Part shown: positions 9,830-20,118 of the stretch, piece by piece | Numbering within the stretch: position 1 is the stretch's first letter | How the letters are laid out: each line of letters opens with the position of its first letter | DNA from: Harmothoe impar | Taxonomy: Eukaryota > Annelida > Polychaeta > Phyllodocida > Polynoidae | Length of the DNA: 64,000 nucleotides | Direction of reading: 5' to 3' | Assembly (NCBI GenBank): GCA_947462335.1 | Contig: OX381710.1 | Coordinates: 60,272,842-60,336,841, forward strand | The notes under the pieces: model-generated | Told to the model about the DNA's origin: nothing | Database searches by the model: none | What the model saw: only the letters and a program-made list of their open reading frames with translations | Made by a program: the position numbers and the translations under genes

Positions 9830-12430
9830 TTCGAATCACTTTGGATTAGATTAGTTAGCAGAATAATCAAATAGAAAATGGAAAAAAATACATGTTGTGG
9901 TGCTCATTTTTCTGTAATGCCCATTTAAAGAAAAAGTACTTCCTTTGCGAGGCAATCTAGCCCTATAGCCCATGCAATGGACGTTGCTGCTTAAATGCTC
10001 TCTGAAATGCTCTATGAAAATTAGACTATAATGCAAAATTCCTTCCCCCCTTTTTTTTACCCCCCCCCCCCCCCAACAAAAAAGAATAACTAATGACTGT
10101 ATATAGCAGAAGGTATGACAGGGCTATACCTCCATCATTTTTCAACCATAGATGGCCATACTTATATCATGTATTTGGCCATACACAGGAGGAAACACCT
10201 GAGGTGGAAAGATGATGGTGGACTAGCTAAATTGTTCATATTCAGCTCCATTTATGTAACTACCTCACGCTCAGACCACTTAAAACACGATCTCAAATAA
10301 TATCTTATTCTTTCCAATACAACCACTGTGCTAGGCTAGTAGATCCAATATTTATCAACTGCTAATAAATTGGCCATAGATCGAGAGGGGCCGAAACCCC
10401 GAAACTTACCTGACCTTGCAAAACATCATTAAAACAGAGATACTCTTGTTTTCTTAAAGCTGCCATACCAGTTGGCAAGAGATTAATATGTGCAATGCAA
10501 GGCTCCAATTCCCACTATTATTTATATTCTGGTGGGTTTTGGTTATTTAGCATTGAAAAGGGACATCAGGTTGCAGCACTGAGTGGTCTCGTTGCTGATC
10601 TTACCAATAGAGCCTCCTATTACCTGATATAACACTACAGATGGCGCTACCTTATTGATGTAATTAAGTGCTGGATAGCATGCGAGAAGCATTCTATTTT
10701 TTCTGATCTATTTATTTGAATTAAGCACAGTTTGCAAGCACAAATTAGATTGGGATCTTACCAGTACACTGCACTAAGGAGACCCTTTATAAATATGCAG
10801 AAAATGAACTATCTATATATCTGAGGTGGTATGACAGCTTTAAAATGGCTATAAGTCTGGTTCTAGTAGGAATATTTCACTGTTGGAAAGCTGCCAGACA
10901 GCTGGTCCTGCTCCACAGGGTCCTCTGCTGGACTGGCGGCTTCTTGGCCAGACATTTTCAATGTCCAGCAGGATTTCAAAAAGCTCTGTAGTGAATACAA
11001 AGCTATTTGAACTCGGACAATATATTCTATCAGAAGCAGAGGTAATATACCTAGATGCCTGGAGCTGGCATGCATGTACTCGTTTTTGCATGATGCCTGT
11101 TCCAATATATGAAGGGGAAAGATTGTTTGGTTTAGTGCTATCAGAGAGGAGGGAATTAGCTTCACTGTGATTGTTACTTAAATCATGCCAGACCAAACAG
11201 CAGAATTTGGTCTCTTTTAGAGAAAGACATATTCTAAGGTAGCAAATACTATCCCCTGTCTTTTGAAGAGATTGTGTAGGACATCTAGAGAGATAGAGAA
11301 GTAAGACTATGGGAAGCTTTTTGAGAATACGAACACTGAATAGTGCAATGATTACGGTACCCAATCACCCTAATTACATCCATGGCTACTCTCACTTTAC
11401 CGAGTTAGGCTAGTCAATTGTTCTCACAACAGACTGAGTTAGCCTAGTCACACAAACAGAGTTAGCCTAGTCCCCAATCTTTATTTCAGGCTGATTTATC
11501 TATTATTGCATTGATTTCATGAAGCTAGCAATTGCCAAAATGATCACATATGCCTAAGATTTAAGATTCAAGATAATTTATTCGCATGAAGATGATCAAT
11601 ATACATGTGCGCGGATTGTAATATTGAACCTAAAATAGGTGTTATGTTTTATAAATTAATATCTGATTAACTTTGATCCACTCTGCATACTATTATGATC
11701 TTCAATTAGAAAAGGCTGCGTCTATGGTCAGTGTTGACCAGTTCTTGTCCGCCATCTCAAATAACTTTCTAACATTAATGTTGTATATGTAACAAATTAT
11801 TCATGTTATAATAAATTAGCAAATTGCATATGATGATCGTATGAACATTGTATATTAAACTGAATCAAAACAATTCATAAAAACCTTTTGTAACTTTAAT
11901 TAACGATTAGTTTTAAATAGACTTAGCATTTATCAATCACAGAATTACTTTCAGAAGCTCAACAAAGCTGAAGAATATCCTCTGGATACAGGATGGTACA
12001 TGTACAGTACAGAGATGAGGTAGATTAATGTAACAATATTAAAACAATGTGGAAAACTCAAAATTTGAGCAAGGCGATCGATAAAATGATAATATAGCTT
12101 AGCACAACCACATGCTGTCAATATCACAAATTTCGGCCGCACTAACAGTAATTCAGGACTGAGCATATGTGAGAACATATTAATATACATATAATTGTTT
12201 CTGAAGCTATCAATTAGACCATAATACCAAGACTATTGACCATAAAACTTAAACTTAGGTATTTGTTTCTTCAGTTCAACTTTGACCATAGATCTGAATT
12301 AAGGAGCCAATAAAAGGGATATATATTTTTTGAGGGTGTTAATCGTTCCAATGGACTGAAACCGAGTATGCTACACTTCTCTTGTACAGCTCTTTATAAG
12401 GAATGTTATTCTTCAACAAAGGTGCTTTAG
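9830..12430. other. AT-rich stretch without a supported gene
   Basis: It contains a C-rich homopolymer near 10058-10076. Two overlapping open stretches occur at 10849-11364 (171 codons on the minus strand, alternatives on both strands), but they have no recognisable domain. I see no RNA gene, promoter or mobile-element end that I can support. Confidence 0.4.
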
Positions 12431-12439
12431 CTCGTCTCA

Positions 12440-12886
12440 AATTTACTTTAATATTTTTTTATTATTTTTTCCTCTTAAAACGCTTCAAGCCCTCGATCAA
12501 GGCATGTGCCTTTTTTCTATCACTCAGGTAATTCATTTTAGCTGCATTATGAATAAGTGTAGTACTCGTACGCATCCTGACCTTTAGACAAACTTTTAAA
12601 GCCCTATTTTGAATTCTCTGTAATTTCCCCAAAATGGCACTTCCAGCATTCAAGAACAAAATGTCTCCATAGTCCATGATAGGCAATATATAAACCTAAC
12701 ATACATTTTAGCAGACTCTCCTTGCTAAGGAACCTTGCAATTCTGTTTAATTGGTAGGTTCTATACGCAACAGTTTTCATCTGGTTTTTGATAAATACGT
12801 TATATGTCAACTTAGAATCTAAAATGAATCCAAGATACTTATAAGTTGATACCTGCTTTAACCTAATACCATTTATATTCTGGAAG
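12440..12886 (-). pseudogene. LINE reverse transcriptase, C-terminal part
   Basis: Read on the minus strand, this carries the thumb and post-RT region of a non-LTR retrotransposon. A 'YKYLGF'-type box lies upstream. After it come 'MPIMDYGDILF', 'LQRIQNRALKVCL' and 'YLSDRKKAHALIEGLKRF', a layout shared by Jockey/CR1/L2-type LINEs. Two overlapping frames (12462-12686 and 12604-12810) show a frameshift near 12650. The gene is split from its palm by the insertion at 12890-13437 and is not functional. Confidence 0.7.
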
Positions 12887-12889
12887 GCG

Positions 12890-13437
12890 TTTCACCGTAT
12901 GTTGATGTTATACCTAACATGCGGCTTGAGATGCGGACAAGATGCGGACAAAATACATCTGAACTACTGTTTTTGTTTCAGTTGGTCCTCCATATACCCT
13001 CCGTATCTTTTATTTAAAAAATACAACATGGCCCCTACCATCTCCTCACGGCCCCTACCATCTTCACACGGCCCCTACCATCTCCTCATGGCCCCTACCA
13101 TCTCCTCACGGCCCCTACCATCCCCATCTCCTTATCACCATTACAATCTGAAGTGATATGACACATACGGAGCAAAAATACCACATACGGCACACAAAAG
13201 ACACATACGGCCCTAAAAAGCATGGTATATGTCCAGTTTTCAACATACAAACCCCCCTACCCCTCCGTATATTTGGACCAAAATACGCCAAAGATACGTT
13301 TTTTTCTTGCTCCGTATGTTGAACAGAAACGCAATTATGGCTGTATGTACATACTGCGGCCGTATCTTTTTCTGTAAGATGCGGACATGTTGAGCTGAAA
13401 CACAAAAATGAACTAAAACGCAAAAATAGCACATACG
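12890..13437. mobile_element. ~550-bp insertion with CCGTATGT ends inside the LINE
   Basis: LINE coding text stops at about 12889 and resumes at about 13438. The intervening DNA is unrelated. It is studded with CCGTATGT/ACATACGG words, one near each end in inverted orientation, so it looks like a non-autonomous element. Exact ends and target duplication cannot be fixed by eye. Confidence 0.5.
13028..13126. repeat. 20-bp minisatellite (GGCCCCTACCATCTCCTCAC)
   Basis: About five copies of the unit lie head to tail inside the LINE-interrupting element. One copy has TTCACA in place of CTCCTC. Confidence 0.8.
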
Positions 13438-13644
13438 GACCCTCTTAGACATAAATTTGGTTTTATCAGTGTTCACAGTGAGTTTATTTCTACCACACCA
13501 TTTGACAAAGTTATCCATAGCAGTTTGCATATTTTCCAAGGCTGTGTGTTCATTTTTATCTGAACAATACAGGACAGTATCATCAGCAAAGATACTTAAA
13601 TTAATATCCTTACAGATTTCTTCTACATCATTTATGTAAATCAA
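13438..13644 (-). pseudogene. LINE reverse transcriptase, palm part
   Basis: On the minus strand this segment carries 'LSIFADDTVLYCS', the catalytic FADD box (motif C) of a non-LTR retrotransposon RT. 'WCGRNKLTVNTDKTKFM' follows, the helix usually found after it. It joins the C-terminal part at 12440-12886 once the insertion at 12890-13437 is discounted. Upstream it runs into a frame break at about 13645-13720. The family is probably Jockey/CR1-like, inferred from motif wording alone. Confidence 0.75.
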
Positions 13645-13721
13645 AAGGGCCCAACAAAGGGCCTAAAATAGAACCTTGCGGTACTCCACATTGGACTTTT
13701 GCCTTATTTGAAGAGTGCCCA

Positions 13722-14042
13722 TTAACCTTTGTCAGCTTTGTCTAAGTCAAAGAAAGTTGCTATTGTATTTATGCCTAAATTTCTATCAGTCAAAATTGTG
13801 TCAGTTAAACTACTGACTGAGGTTATAGTGGACATCTTCTTTCTGTTATCAAATTGGTATTTTGACAGCAGGTCATTGGATTCTAAGGAATTTGATAAAT
13901 TGTCATGAGACAGTAAAGATATCGGTCTGTAATTCTTTATCTGTCTATTATCACCACATTTTGGAATAGGAATTACTGAAGCTTTTTTCCAGAGACTAGG
14001 AGCGATGCAAGTATCAAGGGAGCTATTGAAAATATGCAACAA
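13722..14042 (-). pseudogene. LINE reverse transcriptase, fingers part
   Basis: On the minus strand 'APSLWKKASVIPIPKCGD', then 'NYRPISLL' and 'KYQFDNRK' form the RT fingers and motif 1-2 region of a LINE. Near the end of the frame 'TIATFFDLDKAD' is the motif A region with its Asp. The frame then breaks just before the palm segment at 13438-13644. The part between 14043 and 14302 should hold the amino end of RT but is interrupted by stops. Confidence 0.7.
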
Positions 14043-14302
14043 TTGTTTTCTCGAATTAAGAAAAATGATTTTTTAAATGTTTGAATTAATACCATCAACA
14101 GCTGAGGATATTATTAATGTGTTCATTAACGTCGGACTCAACAATTTTTATTTCATTTACAACAGAATCAATATTGCTAACTCCCTCAAAAACCCAGTCA
14201 TCCTGATGATTTTTTGCCTAATTTAATACCAATATTTAAAAATCATTTACAAAATTTGTAGTATTCTCATTTGAAATCAAAATATTATCATTATCAACTA
14301 GT

Positions 14303-14714
14303 TCAATTCTTTAAGAATGTGATTTTTTTTCCCGCCAGAAGTTTTAAAATCTCTTTCCAGAATTGGGCTGGGTCATTCTTATATTCTTCAGTTATTCTGT
14401 TAACATGCTGCTCACATGTGGTATGACAATTTACATTTAACAATTTACGTGTGTCCATTGCCAACTGCTTGTCTACAGGATACTTAGTTGTATATGCTCT
14501 TGAGAGTAACCTATCTTTTTCTACAATTTCTTCTAGTAAAGCTTGTGAAACCCACTCTCGTTTTGGCTTCTTAATATTAAAGTCCTTAAAGGGGCACACA
14601 TGATCAAGCAGAGCTCTCAGGCTATCTACATAGAATTCCCATTGAAAATTTACATCAGTTGACGCATTGAAATTGTTCCAATCTTGACCAACAAATGAAT
14701 CAATTAAATCATTA
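14303..14714 (-). pseudogene. LINE endonuclease-RT linker
   Basis: A 137-residue open stretch on the minus strand runs from just inside the MITE at 14715 to 14303. It has 'LLDHVCPFKDFNIKKPKREWVS' and 'DPAQFWKEI' type text, typical of the region between endonuclease and polymerase of animal LINEs. It holds no catalytic residues of its own. The upstream end of the open frame is borrowed from the terminal repeat of the inserted MITE. Confidence 0.6.
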
Positions 14715-14970
14715 GGGAGTGTTAATTTATTAATTACAGGGGGGGTGGTGAGATTTCGCGTGGAGGGGCGAAAAATTTTACACACCCCCTTAAGAGCGCG
14801 TGTTTTGTGCCCACCCTCGCCAAAGGCTTCAAAAATTGCCCCCCCCCCCTTTGAACTATAGTAACACACGAGCTTTTTTGTTAAAAAGGGGCTTTAATTT
14901 TTACGCCCCCTCCCCAAGAGGGGTCAGAATTTTTTACGCCCTCCCCTGTAACTAATAGATAAACACTCCC
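14715..14970. mobile_element. 256-bp MITE, GGGAGTGTT termini, TTA target duplication
   Basis: The ends are GGGAGTGTTAATTTATTAAT and, inverted, GGGAGTGTTTATCTATTAGT, followed in both cases by TACAGGGG. TTA lies outside each end, consistent with a 3-bp target duplication. The inside is G/C-run rich ('GGGGCGTAAAA' words). It splits the LINE between its endonuclease and linker regions. Related fragments are at 15832, 44000-44126 and 63841. Confidence 0.65.
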
Positions 14971-14975
14971 TTAAC

Positions 14976-15195
14976 GTTAACGTTTTTCATCATTCTACCA
15001 GTGAACAACCCTTACAATAGGCTCAATGGTACCGTAAATAATATAGTGATCGCTCATGTCATATGGAATTACATCACTATTTATAACATTATAATTATTG
15101 GTGAAAATTAGCTCCAGACAAGATTCTTTATCGACAACTCTTGTGGGCATCTTTATCCAATTAAGTAAACCATACTGTAGAAACAGATTAGTTAA
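14976..15195 (-). pseudogene. LINE endonuclease, C-terminal part
   Basis: The minus strand reads as the end of an APE-type endonuclease: an 'NWIKMPTR' block, 'LELIFTNN', then 'DMSDHYIIY'. The SDH triad near the end supplies the conserved catalytic His region of these nucking enzymes. Only this last part is present and the amino-terminal half of the endonuclease is missing, so the LINE is 5' truncated near 15200, as is common for this class. Confidence 0.6.
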
Positions 15196-15199
15196 TCGC

Positions 15200-15831
15200 T
15201 GACTGGTAAAACTAAGATTCTACCAAGCATCCTGTAAGGATGAAGTACAAATAGACAAAAGCAGCTGACATGGTTTACTTATCCACCGTAATAGACTGGC
15301 GAACTCCAGTTTCCAAGGCCAGGGTTCCTACAGTGGCGTTGGGCCTGATCATCAGGGAAACTGGTCCCTATGGGCTCGTTGTGCCTCTATCAGCTATGCT
15401 AGTAATATCTGGAATAACGATGATCTACACTGAGAGATACTGGCAATGTATTGTAGCTTCTTCCATGATCTATTCCTCTTACCGTACACAACACCTTAGA
15501 GCAGGGTATATGATAAGCTGTCCCATTACCTACTTATCCTGGTGCCCCAGACACCGACCATCCCTCCCCCACCTCCCTCGTGTGGTAGTCACCTACCCTG
15601 ACCCTACCTACACTGTATCCCCTGCCTCCCATCACCCATCTAGCTGGGTTAGGTGTAGCTCATAAAGACAATACTGTGGTTGGGTCGTCCCACCTTGTTA
15701 GTCTAACCTCATGTCTGCTTTCTGTTATAAAACCTTATACTTTTACAGGCCTGTCCCTGGTCACAGATACTGTGGGGAGCCCAGTATTTAGTCGGCCACC
15801 ATTTTGGAAGAATAGAAGTGTGCAGTCTAAG
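15200..15831. other. stretch without a supported gene
   Basis: An open stretch of 131 codons lies at 15270-15665 on the plus strand. It has no recognisable domain and its composition looks non-coding. Confidence 0.4.
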
Positions 15832-16145
15832 GGAGTGTTCATTTTTAACAACAGGGGGGGTTGGTGAGTTTAGGGGGGGGGGGCGTAAAATAACTTGACC
15901 CCTTCCGAGGGAGGGGCGTAAAATAACTTGACCCTCTTGAGGGGGGGCATAAAATAACTTAACGCCTTTGGAGGGGCGCGATTTGTCGCGACATGACGCT
16001 GACTCTTCACTTTTCTGTAGAAATGCCTTAAAATGCAGCAAATTACCTCTAAAATCATAAAATTTTCTTGCGACATTTTCTTTCTCACCTGCTAAATCTG
16101 ACAATTTTACCATGAAAATTTTCAAAATTTTCATTGGGGGGGGGG
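15832..16145. mobile_element. partial copy of the GGGAGTGTT family
   Basis: It starts GGGAGTGTTCATTTTTAACA, runs into G-rich DNA with three copies of 'GGGGCGTAAAATAACTTGAC'-like words, and ends without a matching inverted terminus. The right boundary is approximate, set at the second G run. Confidence 0.45.
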
Positions 16146-16429
16146 GAGTATGTGCCAGGTAGGTAAACTCCTCAGATTTCTCAGATTCATTTTTCTCCAA
16201 ATTGGTCATTCTTGTGATTTGTCCAGATCAAATTAGAACTCTATTACCTTTATGTGTTAGACAAGAAGATCAAAATACGTCAAATTTGCCCATTTGCCTT
16301 CTTGATTTTCAAAATTTTCTTGGGTGGGGGGAGGAGGGCACACCCCTAAACGCCCTTAGTACTGCTGGGACATGTGATTGGCAAATGAACACATAAATAT
16401 TTCAGTGATAGTTTAAGGTGGGTGGTAGA

Positions 16430-16960
16430 CATGCCAGATGTGCAAAAATGAATCAGATTGCACCATTCGAAGTCATAATTTCAAAATTTTCCGTTCCATC
16501 CAAAAAGGCAAAGTTCCATCCCCAATTATAAAGGCTAGCTTGTACAAAATGCACCAGAATGCATCATTTCAGGTCTAGATTTTCAAATGTTCCCAAATGT
16601 TTCCCACTAAATACAGGCCTCATAATACAGTTGGCCAAAAGGAAACAGAATGCACCATTTCCAAGTCTAGATTGTCATATCTTCCCAAAACCTTTCCCTA
16701 AAAAGGATAAGGCCCCAATCATAGAGGCTGACTAATGCAGATCTGAGTTGTATTTTTGGCCAAAATGCAGCAGAATGCACTATTTCAAGTCTAGATTTCC
16801 AATTTTCCTAAAACCTTTCCTAAACAATAAACAAGTTTCCAGCCCCAATCATGAATAATTAAGAGCTGAGCCTTAATATATTGTATGCCAAAATGCATCA
16901 GAATGTAGCATTGCTAGTCATAGGCTTTCAAATTTTCTTGCGGTGGCATTCCCCCGGAAA
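16430..16960. repeat. diverged ~110-bp tandem repeat, four to five units
   Basis: The words 'CAGAATGCACCATTTC' and 'AAGTCTAGATTTTCAAAT' return about every 110 bp with many substitutions. The same words lie inside the MITE at 9578-9823, so this may be amplified MITE interior. Between 16960 and 17374 I see no gene. Confidence 0.5.
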
Positions 16961-17378
16961 ATCCAGGGCTCTGATTTTTTCCTCTTCAGAGTTTGCATGT
17001 CTAGTGTGCACTGTGGGCCTACATTTGCCAGTAAGATGTGTGCTTTCAACAGGCCAGTCTACCGATTTTGCTTGTATAACAGAGCATACCAGACTGCAAA
17101 ATAAATGTTGGTGGAGTTTGAACCAAAAACGGACATGGTTGGGCACCCCCCAATTTCATATCCCTAAATTTACAAAATTCCCACTATTGCATCAACAAAA
17201 TTGTTTTATCAATGCACCCTTTGATTGGCAGGTAGAGTAACAATTTGCTTATCTAATATTAAAAAAAGGTTTGTAGTAATTCCAACTAAAACCAAACAGA
17301 TTATTCAGTGTAAAAAAGGAACCTGTTGATAGCCTATCAAATGTTGGATGAAATGCTAGTGTGGTTTGCGTCACGCTC

Positions 17379-18161
17379 TGTCACGCCACAAAACCCCTTA
17401 TTCTACCTTCATCAATTGTATTACGTAATATTACGTGATATTACGTAATAGTTATGATTTATGATTATTAATATTCATATTTATTATTATTTGTAATACG
17501 CACAATACTTTATACATATTTTCAATCCATATGTCCATCAAAGTACACCTAGACGTCAGACATACCTATTTCTCATTTAGCCAAGCCAAGCTTTCCCCCA
17601 TACATAATTAATCCATAGATCACAAGCAGACCCTTATCCCCCTATACAAAGGTATCGGTCGGCCCTCCAGACGCCAAGGCACCGACCGCTCACCTACACA
17701 CAAACAAGTGAACTATACGTTGACCCCAAGGATTAACTGTCAACACATAAACAATGCTATAACCTGTACACCCTAATCAGTATGGCACCGCCGGGCCACT
17801 TGAGCTGGCTGGAGGCCACCTGGAGGTGGGTGACAAAGCCCCCACTTGTACATGCTACCTATTACGTAATCCATTACCCATAGTGCGCTGGACCCAGGCT
17901 CCCCCACCCGCGGTCCAGCGCACGCCACATGTTAAAGCCATGAATATATAAGTATCCAATCAAATGTCAAATGTATATTATCCAATGAAAACCACTGTTA
18001 CATCTACTTCCGGTCACATGGGCACCCCCTTCACCTGCCGGGCACCTGTACTTATATCCTGGTCAGGTGGAGGAGGAAATCACTTACCACCGACTTATCA
18101 TCTTGCAACCATCAGTAACTATACTGAGCCCTAGTGACTGGTACTCTGATATTAATATTAT
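17379..18161 (+). repeat. outer 5' LTR, first part
   Basis: The left 783 bp of the LTR extends up to the inner element's insertion point. It matches 41096-41830 with small indels. It holds 'TTACGTAATATTACGTGATA' near its start, CCAAT boxes (about 17956 and 17989) and 'CTTATATCC' at 18051, a TATA candidate. The 3' LTR has lost a 40-bp block that includes this last motif. Confidence 0.9.
17403..17450. promoter_or_regulatory. repeated TTACGTAA sites in the outer LTR
   Basis: Two copies of the palindrome TTACGTAA flank a TTACGTGA. This is the form bound by bZIP factors of the C/EBP-PAR type in animals. In the 3' LTR two of the three CpG positions have become TpG. Binding is an inference from motif shape only. 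Confidence 0.35.
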
Positions 18162-18645
18162 TGTGGTGGTTCGTAATTAACTCTAGGTTAAAGAACAACG
18201 ATCACGGCAGTTTCCAGGTGCGAGAATATATCTATCTTTATTCACAAGAATAATAACTCCAGTTCCTTTACTAGGGAACGATCAGTGTAGAATGAATACA
18301 CACAGGTAAATCAGGTTTCTCTATAAATAGAGGAAACGGTCAGTATACAACTCTTAGCATACAACTCTGTCCGCACGGTTGGACATGTGAAGTCTCTCGT
18401 CAGTCGGGCCTGCACTGACTGCCGTTCCAGGTAAACACATGGGTCTTATATAACACCGGCTCTTAGATCACGTGGCCAGGTGGGTGGGTCGGCCGCCCAC
18501 CTGAGAGCGGCACACGGTCACCTGAAGAGGACCTGCGCCCTCTCCCGGGAACTGTGTGCACTAGCTCCAGGTGGAGAAGCCGAGTAAACAGACGTTACCC
18601 GGAAATACCGTGTATGAGATTAATATGTAATATTATGCCCCTACA
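18162..18645 (-). repeat. inner element 3' LTR (484 bp)
   Basis: On the minus strand it begins TGTAGGGGCA and ends ACCACCACA. It contains TTATATAA (18446-18453), an upstream E-box CACGTG (18469-18474), and the poly(A) signal AATAAAG (complement at 18236-18242). It is identical to 30672-31155. Confidence 0.95.
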
Positions 18646-18660
18646 CTACCCCCCCTAGAC
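18646..18660 (-). promoter_or_regulatory. polypurine tract of the inner element
   Basis: The minus strand reads GTCTAGGGGGGGTAG directly before the 3' LTR. This is the position and composition of the plus-strand DNA primer of LTR elements. Confidence 0.8.
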
Positions 18661-20118
18661 AAAACTAGGTGGTAATGAATATATATACGGTATTCCTAGT
18701 ATATAGAAAACCTTTTAGAACAACGACTTTATAGTTATTGTCTATACAGTAACTAGGGGCGTAACATATTAACACGACACACTACACAAGCGAGATCATA
18801 AAACTCAATATAAATATGGCATTACACTGTAATAGCAACCATAATAGATGATTTAGGTATGTTTTATGACAAGTGAATATAATATCATACATACAATCGA
18901 ACGGCTTGACACATTTCGATATGACTTCCTTATGAAGTTTCTTTACTCGGTTATTAAAAAAATGCGCGTGGGGTGTGTATATATTTAAGTTGAACAGAAA
19001 AGTTATTAAAAACCAGTCCTGATAAGGACCCACAACCACCAGCGTCTTACATTGATTTGTGATTTAATGAAAACATTCACACAATGGATAACAGTAACCA
19101 CAGCCTTTGTTTTAAGCCGGGTAGTCCGATTATATAACCGGAGTATTAATATCTCTCGCAACATACAACAGAGTCAACACACACGACAATACCTGGCGGT
19201 ATATATAGTATATACACATAGCCTTAACGACTTCATATAACATTACGGGTAGCCACGTTTCCTAGCTTATCAGATCCTACGATCTTCATATGTAGCATAT
19301 TATGAAACCCGATTCATAAGGCAAATATGAGAATACCTTACTGGAACACCTGAGGTGATATGTATCACATAATAATGATATATTATATATATTAAAAACG
19401 TTTTAATGAGTAACCTGGCAGTGTACCCGGAAACCCTCACAATTAAATATAGCTTACTGGTGATCTAGTTGTGGTCAAGGTGCTCTCCGCTTCTAATAGA
19501 CGAATGAGTGAGGTGCTCTCCTCTTCTTAATACTGTTTCTTGGATAAATATCACCCGAAGGTAAGTTCATATGTATACAGCTCGATAAGTATCCCGTCCT
19601 CGCTCCAGTAAAGTTCATGACATATATAACTATAATCCGGCTGGAAACCACGAGTACTGTCCGTTTAACACGTAATCCTAGCTCCAGGAATGTTCATGAA
19701 ATAGATAAGTAGAACTGGAACCACGAGCATTGTCTGTTTGACACGTAATCCTTTGGACGGGAACAGTTTATAACTCAGCATAATAGTATCAGGAACACAT
19801 CACGGTAACGTATCCCAAAAGTTAGTTTCAGGGACGTTAGGTTGGTAGCTTCCCGGTGGAGTCCTGATTCCCCATCGGTAGGCTATAGTTGAGAGTTGAG
19901 TAGTTAGGTAAGTCCAGAGCTTCCACGGAAGGTCCCCCCCGCGTTGATCCATATGCATCTAAAAAGATGCCCTTCCCCTAAAAAGGGAAACCCCGTCATA
20001 AACAATTTATGACGTCAGATTAAATGAAACAACAATTAATCTATCCGGAAACTATTATAGTTCCCTCCTCTATTCCTAAAAAAATTAGAAATAGACTCAG
20101 AACCTTCTATTAGTCTTT
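18661..20118 (-). other. long 3' non-coding region of the inner element
   Basis: There are about 1.46 kb between the ORF3 stop and the polypurine tract. No protein is supported; the best minus frame (18782-19039, 85 codons) has no recognisable content. Two imperfect direct repeats are visible: a ~78-bp duplication (19600-19680 and 19681-19753, sharing GTTCATGA and ACACGTAATCCT) and a shorter one around 19477-19530 (AGGTGCTCTCC twice). Such a leader-sized tail may carry RNA export, packaging or 3'-end signals, which is inference. Confidence 0.5.

Noticed and set aside
10849..11364. 171-codon minus-strand frame with a hydrophobic start
   Set aside because: Overlapping open frames occur on both strands here, there is no recognisable domain, and no repeat or conservation argument supports it.
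15270..15665. 131-codon plus-strand frame
   Set aside because: No domain, no neighbours that would make it part of an element, and composition like the surrounding non-coding DNA.
18782..19039. 85-codon hydrophobic minus-strand frame in the 3' tail of the inner element
   Set aside because: The region is AT-rich, which favours hydrophobic codons. No conserved feature or start context stands out.
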